DNA from: Pseudalkalibacillus sp051842935
Lineage (GTDB): Bacteria > Bacillota > Bacilli > Bacillales > Fictibacillaceae
NCBI RefSeq assembly: GCF_051842935.1
Contig: NZ_JBPXRR010000001.1
Span: 744,001 to 808,000, forward strand
Direction: 5' to 3'
DNA length: 64,000 nt
A program made the position numbers and the translations under genes. Below are positions 16,523-24,439 of this stretch, piece by piece; the stretch's first letter is position 1; every line of letters starts with the position of its first letter. Under the pieces are notes generated by a model. It had not been told where the DNA came from. It worked only from the letters and a program-made list of their open reading frames with translations, and did not search any database.

Positions 16523-17040
16523 TTCCCGTCCTTCAAGTTGTAGGTTTTAAGAAAAGTGGGAAGACGACGGTAATCAACAATATTGTACGGCAACTTTCTG
16601 AACAAGGCTACCGGATTGGAGTCATCAAGCACCATGGACACGGAGGTTCGCCGGATATAATGGAACCCGATCATGTCGATACGGCACAATTCAGGAATGA
16701 GGGAGCAGTGGTGACGGCTGTGGAGGGTGATGGGTCCATCGTGATGAATCTGGGAGATGACCTTTCACTCGAACTGGATGGTATCGTTTCGATTTATCAG
16801 CAGCTTCCAATCGATTTGATTGTCGTTGAGGGATATAAACAGGCTGATTTTCCAAAATTGGGCGTGTTGCGTTCAGAAGAGGATTGGGTTGAACTGTCGT
16901 CTAATTGTGTTAATTTCATCGGTTATATACAGACTGGGGACTTGAAGGTGGAAGTGACGTCGGAGCTGCCTCATTTTCTTTTTGAACAGAGTGAAATGTT
17001 TGTAGATTACATCAAAGAACGGTTTTTAAAAGGGAGTTGA
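16510..17040 (+). CDS. mobB: Molybdopterin-guanine dinucleotide biosynthesis adaptor MobB
   Basis: 176-residue P-loop protein with VGFKKSGKTTV at residues 11-21, the MobB Walker A. GVIKHHGHGG and DLIVVEGYK are the other family motifs. MobB binds GTP and assists MobA in adding GMP to molybdopterin, although MobB itself is not essential. It starts with GTG inside the end of moeA, which implies coupled translation. It ends five bases before moaE. Confidence 0.92.
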   Translation: MERLIPVLQVVGFKKSGKTTVINNIVRQLSEQGYRIGVIKHHGHGGSPDIMEPDHVDTAQFRNEGAVVTAVEGDGSIVMNLGDDLSLELDGIVSIYQQLPIDLIVVEGYKQADFPKLGVLRSEEDWVELSSNCVNFIGYIQTGDLKVEVTSELPHFLFEQSEMFVDYIKERFLKGS

Positions 17041-17044
17041 AGAA

Positions 17045-17512
17045 ATGTCTCAATTCAAGATTACAAAGGATGAAATTGAGGTAAATGAAGTGGTAAAGAC
17101 AGTCATTCATCCACATGCTGGGGCGATCAATACGTTCATCGGTACCGTGCGTGAATTGACGAATGAGAAACGGACCCTCTATCTTGAATATGATGCTTAC
17201 ATTCCAATGGCCGAAAAAAAGCTGAAACAGATTGGTGAGGAAATCACTTCGAAGTGGAAGGAAGCACGAGTATCCATCATCCACCGCATCGGGCGATTGG
17301 ATATTTCGGATATTGCTGTCGTCATTGCTGTATCGACTCCGCATCGCGCAGATTCATATGAGGCGAGCCGGTATGCGATTGAGCGAATTAAAGAAATAGT
17401 CCCGATATGGAAAAAAGAGCATTGGGAAGATGGAGAAGAATGGATCGGAGACCAGCTGGAAACTACACAATACCCATCTGGAAAACCTGGAAAGGAGCAT
17501 TTGAATGATTAG
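17045..17512 (+). CDS. moaE: Molybdopterin synthase catalytic subunit MoaE
   Basis: 155 residues. With MoaD it forms molybdopterin synthase, which puts two sulfurs into precursor Z. Family motifs are GAINTFIGTVRE near residue 30, YLEYDAYIPMAEK near 55, IIHRIGRLDISD near 80, and IVPIWKKEHWEDG near 120, whose lysines are catalytic. AAAAGGGAGTTGAAGAA precedes the ATG. It overlaps moaD by eight bases. Confidence 0.94.
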   Translation: MSQFKITKDEIEVNEVVKTVIHPHAGAINTFIGTVRELTNEKRTLYLEYDAYIPMAEKKLKQIGEEITSKWKEARVSIIHRIGRLDISDIAVVIAVSTPHRADSYEASRYAIERIKEIVPIWKKEHWEDGEEWIGDQLETTQYPSGKPGKEHLND

Positions 17513-17741
17513 CATTATGTTATTTGCAGGACTTCAAGAGAAAGCGGGAACGGGAGAGTTGAAAATCGATAAAGATGAAATGACGGTTAATGAGCTAGTC
17601 GCATCTATCCGGGATAGTGATGTGAACTTGGATCTCACGAATGTGATGGTAGCTGTTAATGAGGAGTTTGTAAGCGACCCTGATCAAGTCATCAAGTCTG
17701 GAGATACGGTCGCGCTACTACCACCAGTGAGTGGTGGTTGA
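17505..17741 (+). CDS. moaD: Molybdopterin synthase sulfur carrier subunit MoaD
   Basis: 78-residue ubiquitin-like protein. The C-terminal LLPPVSGG carries the terminal Gly-Gly that becomes a thiocarboxylate. AAAGGAGCATTTGA within the end of moaE precedes the ATG. It closes the molybdenum cofactor operon; the activating enzyme MoeB must lie elsewhere. No clear terminator follows. Confidence 0.93.
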   Translation: MISIMLFAGLQEKAGTGELKIDKDEMTVNELVASIRDSDVNLDLTNVMVAVNEEFVSDPDQVIKSGDTVALLPPVSGG

Positions 17742-17823
17742 TCTTTGTTAGACCAGTTAGGTGGTACTGAAAACCTGAGAAGTCTGATATCAAGACCACA
17801 TAAAGGCACATCAAGTACTGAAA

Positions 17824-17949
17824 TCATTTGTTTTTATCCGCACAGGAGAAGCACTTCAGTCCTTTTTCCGTATTGACGCCATTCAGAAACCCATCTAAAC
17901 AGTATATCGGTTTCTGACAGCTTGTACATTTGCCTATATATTCTTTCAT
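17824..17949 (-). CDS. Microprotein with two CxxC pairs (zinc-ribbon-like), 41 aa
   Basis: MKEYIGKCTSCQKPIYCLDG starts a 41-residue protein with CTSC, a further Cys, and CFSC near the C-terminus, spacing that suits one bound zinc. CCTAGGAGGTGCAATACGATC gives a strong ribosome binding site. It lies downstream of a small membrane protein gene on the same strand, 30 bp away. It is too short for most gene finders. Function unknown; zinc binding is inferred from the cysteines. Confidence 0.72.
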   Translation of the reverse strand: MKEYIGKCTSCQKPIYCLDGFLNGVNTEKGLKCFSCADKNK

Positions 17950-17979
17950 GATCGTATTGCACCTCCTAGGATGGTGGTT

Positions 17980-18267
17980 CTACTTTGTGAAGGCTTTTTC
18001 GGCGTCATGATAATCTTCGTCTTTTACATAGATATCGATTTGGATCGCATGATCATAATATTCTGGGGAAGTCCGTTGATTCGGAACGGCCTTGGATCGA
18101 TACGCAATGCCTGCTGTATTCAATGTATGAATGACCTTGAAGTATTCTTCGTTGTTGAATGATGTGTGGAATCTCTTCCAGCCTTTATATGGTGCACGCT
18201 CGAGATAATGGAAGAAAAGGATGATTGGCAACACGATCAAGAATAACCAGATCAACAATGGTTCCAA
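17980..18267 (-). CDS. Small single-pass membrane protein with soluble C-terminal domain
   Basis: 95 residues. LLIWLFLIVLPIILFFHYLE at the N-terminus is one membrane segment; the remainder (KRFHTSFNNEEYFKVIHTL, then AIQIDIYVKDEDYHDAEKAF) looks like a small alpha/beta domain in the cytosol. The TTG at 18267 is chosen because GGGAGGGG lies seven bases before it; a longer form from 18285 is possible but lacks such a site. No family was recognised. Confidence 0.65.
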   Translation of the reverse strand: MEPLLIWLFLIVLPIILFFHYLERAPYKGWKRFHTSFNNEEYFKVIHTLNTAGIAYRSKAVPNQRTSPEYYDHAIQIDIYVKDEDYHDAEKAFTK

Positions 18268-18334
18268 AATGAACCCCTCCCATACAGAGCTTTCTCTCAT
18301 CCTATTCTGGAAAAAGGGACATATACCTGCACAT

Positions 18335-18372
18335 AAAAAAACGGCACGTTCATCTGAACGTGCCGTTTTCTG
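18335..18372. terminator. Terminator after uppP
   Basis: AACGGCACGTTC and GAACGTGCCGTT form a 12-bp perfect stem over ATCT, with A/T runs on both sides. Confidence 0.88.
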
Positions 18373-18374
18373 TA

Positions 18375-19193
18375 TTACATGAACAATAAAATGAGTGGAC
18401 CGACGATGAAGCAGTAGATTGCGAAATACTTCAAGTTTCCACGCTCCATGATATTCATCAACCACTTCAAGGAAATGTAGGAAGCGATGAATGAGATGAG
18501 GAATGCAACAAGATATGGGATCAATAATTGATCGAGGGTAAGCATCTTATCCTCTCTCAAATCATCAAAGCTTAAAACCATCGTTCCGACACTTACCGGA
18601 ATATAAAGTAAGAAAGAATAGCGGAGAGCTGTTTGCTGCTTCATCCCTAACCCCATGGCTGCAACAATCGTCGCACCTGATCGGCTGATGCCAGGTATCA
18701 ATGCAATCGCTTGTGCAAAACCGACAATAAGTGCATCCTTTATGGATAAATCTTGATCATTCTTACGACCTCGCAGGTTACGGATCAACCAGAGGGCAAT
18801 ACCTGTTACGATGAGTGTCGCACCGATGACCTTGACCTCTTTTAGATTTTTCGAAATGAAATCTCCTGCTAGAATACCAATCACCGCAGCAGGAATCGTA
18901 CCGATAATCAGATAGACGATGAACATGAAATCAGAACGGTATTCCCTGTTACGGGTTTGGGTGAACTTTAGTCCATTCGTTGTCAGCCGTACTAGATCCT
19001 CGCGATAGATGACCAAAACAGCTAGTAGTGACGCGAAGTTCATGAATACTTCAAAGCTTAATCCTTGAATATGGATGTCTAACATTTTTTCAGCTAAAAC
19101 TAAGTGACCACTTGATGAAATCGGAATCGGTTCCGTAATTCCTTGTACAAATCCAAAAAACGCATATTTCAGTAAAGTGAACAGTTGATCCAT
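18375..19193 (-). CDS. uppP: Undecaprenyl-diphosphatase UppP (BacA)
   Basis: 272-residue membrane enzyme that recycles undecaprenyl pyrophosphate for peptidoglycan and teichoic acid synthesis. QGITEPIPISSSGHLVL at residues 18-34 and PGISRSGATI near residue 180 are the two active-site blocks. About eight hydrophobic segments are present. GGAGGAACTTTGA precedes the ATG. It also gives bacitracin tolerance in the family. Confidence 0.95.
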   Translation of the reverse strand: MDQLFTLLKYAFFGFVQGITEPIPISSSGHLVLAEKMLDIHIQGLSFEVFMNFASLLAVLVIYREDLVRLTTNGLKFTQTRNREYRSDFMFIVYLIIGTIPAAVIGILAGDFISKNLKEVKVIGATLIVTGIALWLIRNLRGRKNDQDLSIKDALIVGFAQAIALIPGISRSGATIVAAMGLGMKQQTALRYSFLLYIPVSVGTMVLSFDDLREDKMLTLDQLLIPYLVAFLISFIASYISLKWLMNIMERGNLKYFAIYCFIVGPLILLFM

Positions 19194-19359
19194 TCAAAGT
19201 TCCTCCAGTTAAATCTCTGTATAAATTTTTTGCGCATGTAGTCATTAAACAACAAATTGACATACTCGTAAAGAGTCAAAATTGTGATATGTGGTGAAGC
19301 TCGTCCTTACACATTTTTCGAAATGGATGAATATCATGAGAGTGTGAGGGGGGAAGGTC

Positions 19360-19653
19360 GTGTCTTACCGTAAATATATGAAAGCATTGAACGCGCATAA
19401 CCAACAAATGATGAAACAGTGCAAAAAGCACATGAACCAATATGTTCAGTGCAATATGATGGATGGAAAAGTGTATGAAGGGTATGTAGAAAAGGTCGAC
19501 AAGCAAAATCTATACTTAATCGTAGAAATGCATTATAAGAAAAAAAGCGGTCAGGAAAGACCATATATGGGATTTCCAGAACATGGTCTAGGATTCCAAA
19601 GAATCATCCTGCCACTGCACTTTCTGACAGCCATTTCAATGATCAACTACTAA
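19360..19653 (+). CDS. Hypothetical protein with Sm-like sequence pattern
   Basis: 97 residues. After a polar N-terminus rich in Met, Gln and Lys, residues 28-55 read QYVQCNMMDGKVYEGYVEKV followed by DKQNLYLIV, the strand pattern of Sm/LSm folds (DGK-x-YEG-x-V-x2-VD). The C-terminus FQRIILPLHFLTAI is hydrophobic. GAGGGGGGAAGGTC precedes the GTG at 19360 and a terminator follows, so the gene is likely real. The Sm-like call is from pattern only. Confidence 0.7.
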   Translation: MSYRKYMKALNAHNQQMMKQCKKHMNQYVQCNMMDGKVYEGYVEKVDKQNLYLIVEMHYKKKSGQERPYMGFPEHGLGFQRIILPLHFLTAISMINY

Positions 19654-19659
19654 GGGAGA

Positions 19660-19688
19660 AAGTCACCAAAGCAGGTGGCTTTTTTTGA
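19660..19688 (+). terminator. Terminator after the Sm-like gene
   Basis: GTCACC and GGTGGC stem with loop AAAGCA, followed by TTTTTT. Confidence 0.75.
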
Positions 19689-19791
19689 TTTAGAAAAGAG
19701 TCTCAAAATCTTCAATTCGATAAATTGACGACATGGAGAGCGACTAAATTCCATCATAAAGTAAAACCTACATAGTAAAGGAGTGATTCTT

Positions 19792-19971
19792 ATGGGACAA
19801 AATCATCAATTCAACCCAGGACAGAAGGCACCGAATAATGGTGTTTATGTGGAAATCGGGGAAACTGGAAGCATGGTGAACAATCCGAAAGAAGTGAAAT
19901 TGAGCGCAGGGGATCCCTTCCCAGAGACAAGTAACCACAACCGGAAATGGAGTTACAAAAGAAAGCCATAA
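19792..19971 (+). CDS. yjzC: YjzC family small protein
   Basis: 59-residue YjzC family protein: GQNHQFNPGQKAPNNGVYVE at the start and HNRKWSYKRKP at the end are typical. AAAGGAG lies before the ATG at 19792. It marks the start of the yjzC-yjzD-yjaU-yjaV-med-comZ order known from B. subtilis. Function unknown. Confidence 0.88.
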   Translation: MGQNHQFNPGQKAPNNGVYVEIGETGSMVNNPKEVKLSAGDPFPETSNHNRKWSYKRKP

Positions 19972-19985
19972 GTGCTTTCTTTTTT
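19961..19985 (+). terminator. Terminator overlapping the end of yjzC
   Basis: GAAAGC and GCTTTC pair across CATAAGT, followed by TTTTTT. The stop codon of yjzC lies in the loop. Confidence 0.75.
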
Positions 19986-20090
19986 CAAACTTGGAGAGCT
20001 CACCTTACCGTAGCCCTCATATGCCTCGTTCTAACACTTGCAGTCAGCACTGTGTTAAACTACATTGAGAGGAGATGGGCTACAGAATGA
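19986..20090 (+). pseudogene. C-terminal remnant of an amino-acid ABC transporter permease
   Basis: Reading the frame that ends at TGA 20088-20090 gives AHLTVALICLVLTLAVSTVL followed by NYIERRWATE, the typical last membrane helix and basic tail of a polar amino-acid ABC permease (HisM/GlnP type). The stop overlaps the ATG of the ATPase gene as ATGA, the normal coupling of such operons. Upstream the frame runs straight into the yjzC terminator, so the rest of the permease, and any binding-protein gene, has been deleted. Confidence 0.72.
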
Positions 20091-20809
20091 TTAAAGTACA
20101 AAATTTGAAAAAATCCTTTGGATCATTAGAAGTATTGAAAGACATCAATGTGGAAATCAAACAGCAAGAAGTCGTCTGTGTCATCGGTCCATCAGGATCC
20201 GGTAAATCCACCTTCCTCCGATGTCTGAATCTACTTGAATCCATTACGGATGGTAATGTGTATATTAAAGGAATTGATATCACCGACAAGAAGACGGATA
20301 TCAATCAATTGCGAACGGATGTAGGGATGGTTTTCCAGCAGTTCAACCTCTTCCCACATAAGACGGTTCTCGAAAATATTATGTTATCACCGATGAAGGT
20401 GAGAAAGTGGAATAAAAAGAAAGCCGCGGAAAAAGCGCATGAATTACTTGCGAAAGTCGGCTTATCTGAAAAAGCGGATGTCTATCCTGGGGCATTATCC
20501 GGTGGGCAGAAGCAACGTGTTGCCATTGCTCGAGCGCTTGCGATGGAACCTGAAATCATGCTGTTCGATGAACCGACCTCCGCTCTCGATCCCGAGATGG
20601 TAGGAGAAGTGTTGGAAGTCATGAAGCAGCTTGCCAAGGAAGGCATGACGATGGTCGTCGTGACCCATGAAATGGGCTTTGCAAGAGAAGTTGGCGATCG
20701 AGTCATCTTCATGGATGAAGGATTCGTCGTGGAGGAAGATGAACCGAAAAAGCTTTTTGAAACGCCATCACATGAGCGGACAAAAGCTTTCCTAAGTAAA
20801 ATTTTATAA
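20087..20809 (+). CDS. Polar amino-acid ABC transporter ATP-binding protein (orphan)
   Basis: 240 residues, the exact size of GlnQ/ArtM-type ATPases. Walker A GPSGSGKST, Q-loop VFQQFNLFPH, signature LSGGQKQR, Walker B IMLFDEPTSALDP and the switch VTHEMGF are all intact. It would power import of a polar amino acid together with a permease and a binding protein, but both are absent; only the permease tail remains upstream. The ATG at 20087 overlaps that stop codon. It may serve another transporter or be decaying. Confidence 0.9.
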   Translation: MIKVQNLKKSFGSLEVLKDINVEIKQQEVVCVIGPSGSGKSTFLRCLNLLESITDGNVYIKGIDITDKKTDINQLRTDVGMVFQQFNLFPHKTVLENIMLSPMKVRKWNKKKAAEKAHELLAKVGLSEKADVYPGALSGGQKQRVAIARALAMEPEIMLFDEPTSALDPEMVGEVLEVMKQLAKEGMTMVVVTHEMGFAREVGDRVIFMDEGFVVEEDEPKKLFETPSHERTKAFLSKIL

Positions 20810-20817
20810 TTGAAATT

Positions 20818-20845
20818 GGGCAAGGTAGAGACGCTACCTTGCCCT
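20818..20845. terminator. Hairpin after the ABC ATPase gene
   Basis: GGGCAAGGTAG and CTACCTTGCCC form a perfect 11-bp stem over AGACG, but only a short weak T run follows, so termination is less sure. Confidence 0.5.
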
Positions 20846-20965
20846 AAATTATGTCTCAAGGGAGTTTGGGGAAGGATAGGAGCTTTATCTTACCAAAAAC
20901 AGAGCTTTCAAGTAAATGAGGGCAGGATAACCGTAATGAACAATCTTAATGGGCTAATTTTGGAC

Positions 20966-21001
20966 TAAAAAAACGCCAGGCTTGATTGCCTGACGTTTTT
21001 C
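20966..21001. terminator. Bidirectional terminator between the ATPase gene and yjzD
   Basis: ACGCCAGGC pairs with GCCTGACGT over TTGATT; AAAAAA on the left and TTTTT on the right. Confidence 0.85.
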
Positions 21002-21010
21002 CCATCCATA

Positions 21011-21190
21011 CTATTCAGTGGTTTCGTCTTTAATTCCAGCTTCGCCAAGAACAAATACGAACACTGCCATTGCAAGTCCAATGCCTGTTGCTAGACCAAA
21101 ACTGTAATCTCCACCTTGCATGGAGCTCAATACATAAAAGGCCATATTGCTTAACAAGAAGGACCAGATGATTGTCCAAATATAACGCAT
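21011..21190 (-). CDS. yjzD: YjzD-like small membrane protein (DUF2929)
   Basis: 59 residues with two hydrophobic segments: MRYIWTIIWSFLLSNMAFYV at the start and ATGIGLAMAVFVFVL near residue 35, then an acidic tail. The opening RYIWTxIWSFLL is the DUF2929 hallmark. TTGAGGTGATCGT precedes the ATG at 21190. Its place between yjzC and yjaU agrees with B. subtilis order. Function unknown. Confidence 0.82.
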   Translation of the reverse strand: MRYIWTIIWSFLLSNMAFYVLSSMQGGDYSFGLATGIGLAMAVFVFVLGEAGIKDETTE

Positions 21191-21421
21191 ACGATCACCT
21201 CAAGAATTATATGTAGCTTATCTTATATCCATCTCATATTGTAGCACAACTTTCCTGACATCAAAACGTTTTCATCCAACTTCCTCAAAAAGTTCACGAT
21301 TCAACATACACCATTCTACTAATAAAGATGTAATCCGGTTGAAATTGGGTGTATTACCCGCTCTATTTCCAAATTCTCGCATACATTAACTAAGAATGAT
21401 GTTTGAAGGTGTGATGAAAGA

Positions 21422-22165
21422 ATGAGCGGTATACGTTATCGTTTCCAAAAAATAAACGACGAGCATGTAATCATTCACCTACCTGAACAGCCGAATGGAT
21501 TTGCCATCCTTCTGATCGGGGATGTGAATCATTATGTAACAGATCAAACGAGTTCTTGGCTGCAACATCCTGAAAGGGCTCAATTCCTCGAAAAACTTTG
21601 TTCACAGGGTTATACACTCATCTACTCGAATCTATATGGGAGACATTGGGGAAATGACAGGAGTTTGGAGCACTTATACCGAATTTATCTTACCGTTATG
21701 AAACAGGAAATCATCAATGAGAAAATCCACATTTTAGCAGAAGGTATGGGTGCATTGACTGCATTAAAGTGGATGGAAAATCATGAGGAGATTACCCGAT
21801 CCGCAGCTTTCATGAATCCTTGCTTTAGTTTGAAAGTCCATAGTGATGCTGTAAGGGAACAGAAGTTGTTCTACAAGCAATTCCACAGGGAAATCATGCG
21901 AGCCTATCATCTGACAGAAGATGAGGTCGAATTGTTCTTATTGAAAGACGAAGGGATCCTCCAATACTCTTCCATTTTACCGGTAAAAATATGGCACCAT
22001 ATGCAAGGGACGCCTTATTCATTCATGAACCATAGCCGGGCTTATGAAAAATATAGGGAGGAAATTGGTTCACCGATCTCGCTTACATTACAGCTGACAG
22101 GTACCAGGCATGATTTCGCTCAGAAGGTCAGAGCGTTTTATCAACACCATGAGAAAGATTTATAG
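21422..22165 (+). CDS. yjaU: YjaU-like alpha/beta hydrolase fold protein
   Basis: 247 residues. FAILLIGDVNHYV near residue 30, a strand-turn at YTLIYSNLYGRHWG, and ILAEGMGALTALKWM near residue 105 suit an alpha/beta hydrolase core, but the nucleophile elbow reads AEGMG, with Glu where Ser is expected, so it may lack hydrolase activity. The end LTGTRHDFA keeps a His in the usual place. GGTGTGATGAAAGA precedes ATG. The symbol rests on gene order. Confidence 0.7.
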   Translation: MSGIRYRFQKINDEHVIIHLPEQPNGFAILLIGDVNHYVTDQTSSWLQHPERAQFLEKLCSQGYTLIYSNLYGRHWGNDRSLEHLYRIYLTVMKQEIINEKIHILAEGMGALTALKWMENHEEITRSAAFMNPCFSLKVHSDAVREQKLFYKQFHREIMRAYHLTEDEVELFLLKDEGILQYSSILPVKIWHHMQGTPYSFMNHSRAYEKYREEIGSPISLTLQLTGTRHDFAQKVRAFYQHHEKDL

Positions 22166-22212
22166 GGATCCATTACGTGTAAAGAACAAGACACGTAAGA
22201 GGGTCCCTATAA
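22161..22212. repeat. Nested hairpin after yjaU
   Basis: Outer arms TATAGGGA and TCCCTATA and inner arms TTACGTGT and ACACGTAA enclose AAAGAACAAG. There is no T run, so it may be an RNA-stability or weak termination structure. Confidence 0.6.
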
Positions 22213-22316
22213 AATGATTCACATACATATTTTTCACATATAGAAGTTGGGGTTCATTATTCGTTCATCGAAAAATAGGATAATAGGAGAACGATAAAAA
22301 TGGAGGTTCTACTGAA

Positions 22317-23024
22317 ATGAAAAGTGTACTGATTACGGGAGCTGCAGGTGAAATCGGACTGTTGCTGACAAAGTCATTCATAAATGAAGGTATTGATGTC
22401 TATGGCATTGACCATGTCGATCGTGATACATGTGAAGAATTAGCTTTTCTTGGAAGGAATGCCTTGTTCCATTTTGACAATCATTCCCTGGCACAAGTGG
22501 ATTGGGATGATTATGAGCCTGTCGACGTCATCTTTCATTTGGCTCACCAGGCACCTACGGGTGAGGGATTTTCGAGGTTAAAGGGGACACTAAATGAAAA
22601 CCGACAAAATATGAAGAAAATCGTGGATTATGCTGCTAAAAGTGGGGCGAAGGTGGTCCTTGTTTCAACGATAGAAGTGTGTGGAGGAGATCAAAGTGAA
22701 GAGCAGTTGACCGAGCGATCACCCTCACCTCAAAGTTTATATGGATCTCTCATGCTGGCGGAGGAGTCTTTTCTTCAAGAGGCAGCTGAAGAATCTGCGA
22801 TATCTTATCATATTCTGCGTACACCAAAGCTTTCGGGCTCTTCCCATCCGATTGAAAAAAGATGTCATGCAATCGACGAATCCGAAAAAGCAGGAATATC
22901 GACTCACAGTAGAGAATTGAATAATGGTCAAACCTTACTAAAAGAGACTTTTGTTGAAGTGTGTATGGAAATACTGAATGGTACGAGGGAGGAACAAATC
23001 ATTCCATTATTTAATAAGTCTTGA
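22317..23024 (+). CDS. yjaV: YjaV-like NAD-dependent epimerase/dehydratase family protein
   Basis: 235 residues. The N-terminal VLITGAAGEIGLLLTKSF is the Rossmann dinucleotide-binding motif GxxGxxG, DVIFHLAHQAP the next family strand, and LYGSLMLAEE supplies the Tyr of the YxxxK site (here YGSLM, with the Lys missing). It is shorter than typical epimerases (about 310). The catalytic role is therefore uncertain. TGGAGGTTCTACTGAA precedes the ATG. It lies upstream of med as in B. subtilis. Confidence 0.75.
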   Translation: MKSVLITGAAGEIGLLLTKSFINEGIDVYGIDHVDRDTCEELAFLGRNALFHFDNHSLAQVDWDDYEPVDVIFHLAHQAPTGEGFSRLKGTLNENRQNMKKIVDYAAKSGAKVVLVSTIEVCGGDQSEEQLTERSPSPQSLYGSLMLAEESFLQEAAEESAISYHILRTPKLSGSSHPIEKRCHAIDESEKAGISTHSRELNNGQTLLKETFVEVCMEILNGTREEQIIPLFNKS

Positions 23025-23084
23025 ATTTCGTATATACTAATACTAGTTTGAATCTTGTGCAAGTGTCGAAGGAGAGGAGAATAT

Positions 23085-24038
23085 ATGAAGAAATTGATAC
23101 CTTTCCTGATTGCCGTTTTACTTCTCTCTCTTACCGGGTGTCAGCAAGCACTGGGGAGTGGCGAATTAAAGAACGTTGGACTTTTGATTGAAGATACCAT
23201 TAACGACCAGGGTTGGGGTACGAAGGGTTATAAGGGTTTACTTCAAGTGAAAGATGAATTCGATAATAAAGTGTTCTATCGGGAAGAAGTGAAATCAAAA
23301 GATCAGGTTCTAGATGCAGTCAGAGAATTTCAAAAGAACAACGTCAATCTCGTTTTCGGACATGGTAAAATGTATGCACCGATCTTCATGGATATCAAAT
23401 CCGATTTCCCGGACATGCACTTTGTCAGTTTCAATGGAAAAGTAAGTGGAAAGGGCATTACGAGTGTCCATTTTGATTCATATGCAATGGGTTATTTTGC
23501 AGGCGTCATATCTGGTGCGATGACGAAATCCAATCAAGTCGGTATGATCGCGGCCTTTCCTTGGCAACCAGAAGCAACTGGCTTCAGGGAGGGCGCTAAT
23601 GTCTACAATCCGGAAGTGGAAACCCACATATCGTTCGTGAAGGATTGGAGTGACACGGATAAAGCCATCAGGATTTTTGATGAGATGAAAGAAAAAGACG
23701 TAGACATCTACTATCCAGCTGGAGATGGATATACCGTTCCCGTCATCGAAAAAGTGAAGGAAGAAGGAGATTATGCCATCGGTTTCATCTCAAATATGGC
23801 CGATTTAGGTGAACAGACTGTGTTGACAAGCACCGTTCAACACGTCGACCGCTTATATGTGAACATTGCCAAGGATTACAATGATGGCAATTTGACATCA
23901 GGTAATATCCATTATGATTTCCAGGAAGATGTCATCTCACTGGCACCTTTCAGTGACGCTGTTCCGGAGCAACTTCAGAAAAAGATTACGAAATTGGTTG
24001 AAGACTATAAGGAAACAGGTAAATTACCAGCACCTTAA
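23085..24038 (+). CDS. med: BMP family lipoprotein Med, transcriptional activator of comK
   Basis: 317 residues. MKKLIPFLIAVLLLSLTGCQ is a lipoprotein signal with the lipobox LTGC. The body is a basic-membrane-protein (BMP/PnrA) fold: NDQGWGTKGYKGL near residue 47, FGHGKMYAP, and YAMGYFAGVISG. In B. subtilis Med raises comK expression and so competence. The following comZ homologue supports the call. GGAGAGGAG precedes the ATG at 23085. BMP relatives bind nucleosides, so Med may sense a ligand. Confidence 0.88.
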   Translation: MKKLIPFLIAVLLLSLTGCQQALGSGELKNVGLLIEDTINDQGWGTKGYKGLLQVKDEFDNKVFYREEVKSKDQVLDAVREFQKNNVNLVFGHGKMYAPIFMDIKSDFPDMHFVSFNGKVSGKGITSVHFDSYAMGYFAGVISGAMTKSNQVGMIAAFPWQPEATGFREGANVYNPEVETHISFVKDWSDTDKAIRIFDEMKEKDVDIYYPAGDGYTVPVIEKVKEEGDYAIGFISNMADLGEQTVLTSTVQHVDRLYVNIAKDYNDGNLTSGNIHYDFQEDVISLAPFSDAVPEQLQKKITKLVEDYKETGKLPAP

Positions 24039-24059
24039 TCGTACTAGGAGGAATGAAGA

Positions 24060-24248
24060 ATGGATCAAGAACGGAACATGAAATTCATGCAGATTGCCAT
24101 GTCTCACTTACCTGAAGCAAAGCAACTGATGGAGCAAAAAGGGATTGAATTAACAATGGAAGATGTTCAGCCTTTATTGAATATGCTCATGAACGTCATG
24201 AATGATGCATATGAATTGGGAAAATCGGAAGCTGAAGATCAAGGATAA
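24060..24248 (+). CDS. comZ: ComZ competence regulator
   Basis: 62 residues, matching ComZ in length and pattern: MKFMQIAMSHLPEAKQLMEQ then LTMEDVQPLLNML and an acidic tail. ComZ represses comG in B. subtilis. AGGAGGAATGAAG precedes the ATG, 21 bp after med, so the two are one operon. A terminator follows. Confidence 0.9.
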   Translation: MDQERNMKFMQIAMSHLPEAKQLMEQKGIELTMEDVQPLLNMLMNVMNDAYELGKSEAEDQG

Positions 24249-24274
24249 GGGTAAAAAGTACATAAAACAACAGG

Positions 24275-24306
24275 GAAACCTTTCGCTAAAATGCGGAAGG
24301 TTTTTC
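24275..24306 (+). terminator. Terminator after med-comZ
   Basis: AAACCTTTCGC pairs with GCGGAAGGTTT, followed by TTTC. Confidence 0.8.
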
Positions 24307-24367
24307 TATTAGCTTCTCTCTGTATATGAACAATTTATCTGGACAATGACACGAATATGGATTAAAA

Positions 24368-24384
24368 TTAGTACCAAGTCATAA
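24368..24384. promoter_or_regulatory. FapR operator before fabHA
   Basis: TTAGTACCAAGTCATAA resembles the 17-bp FapR operator TTAGTACCTAGTCTTAA-type of Bacillus lipid genes. It lies 55 bp before fabHA and just upstream of a TAATAT -10-like box. FapR represses fatty-acid genes until malonyl-CoA rises. Confidence 0.72.
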
Positions 24385-24439
24385 TATAAGATACTAATGG
24401 AATGTGAATTACTGAAGTCATACAAAAAGGGGTAATGAA

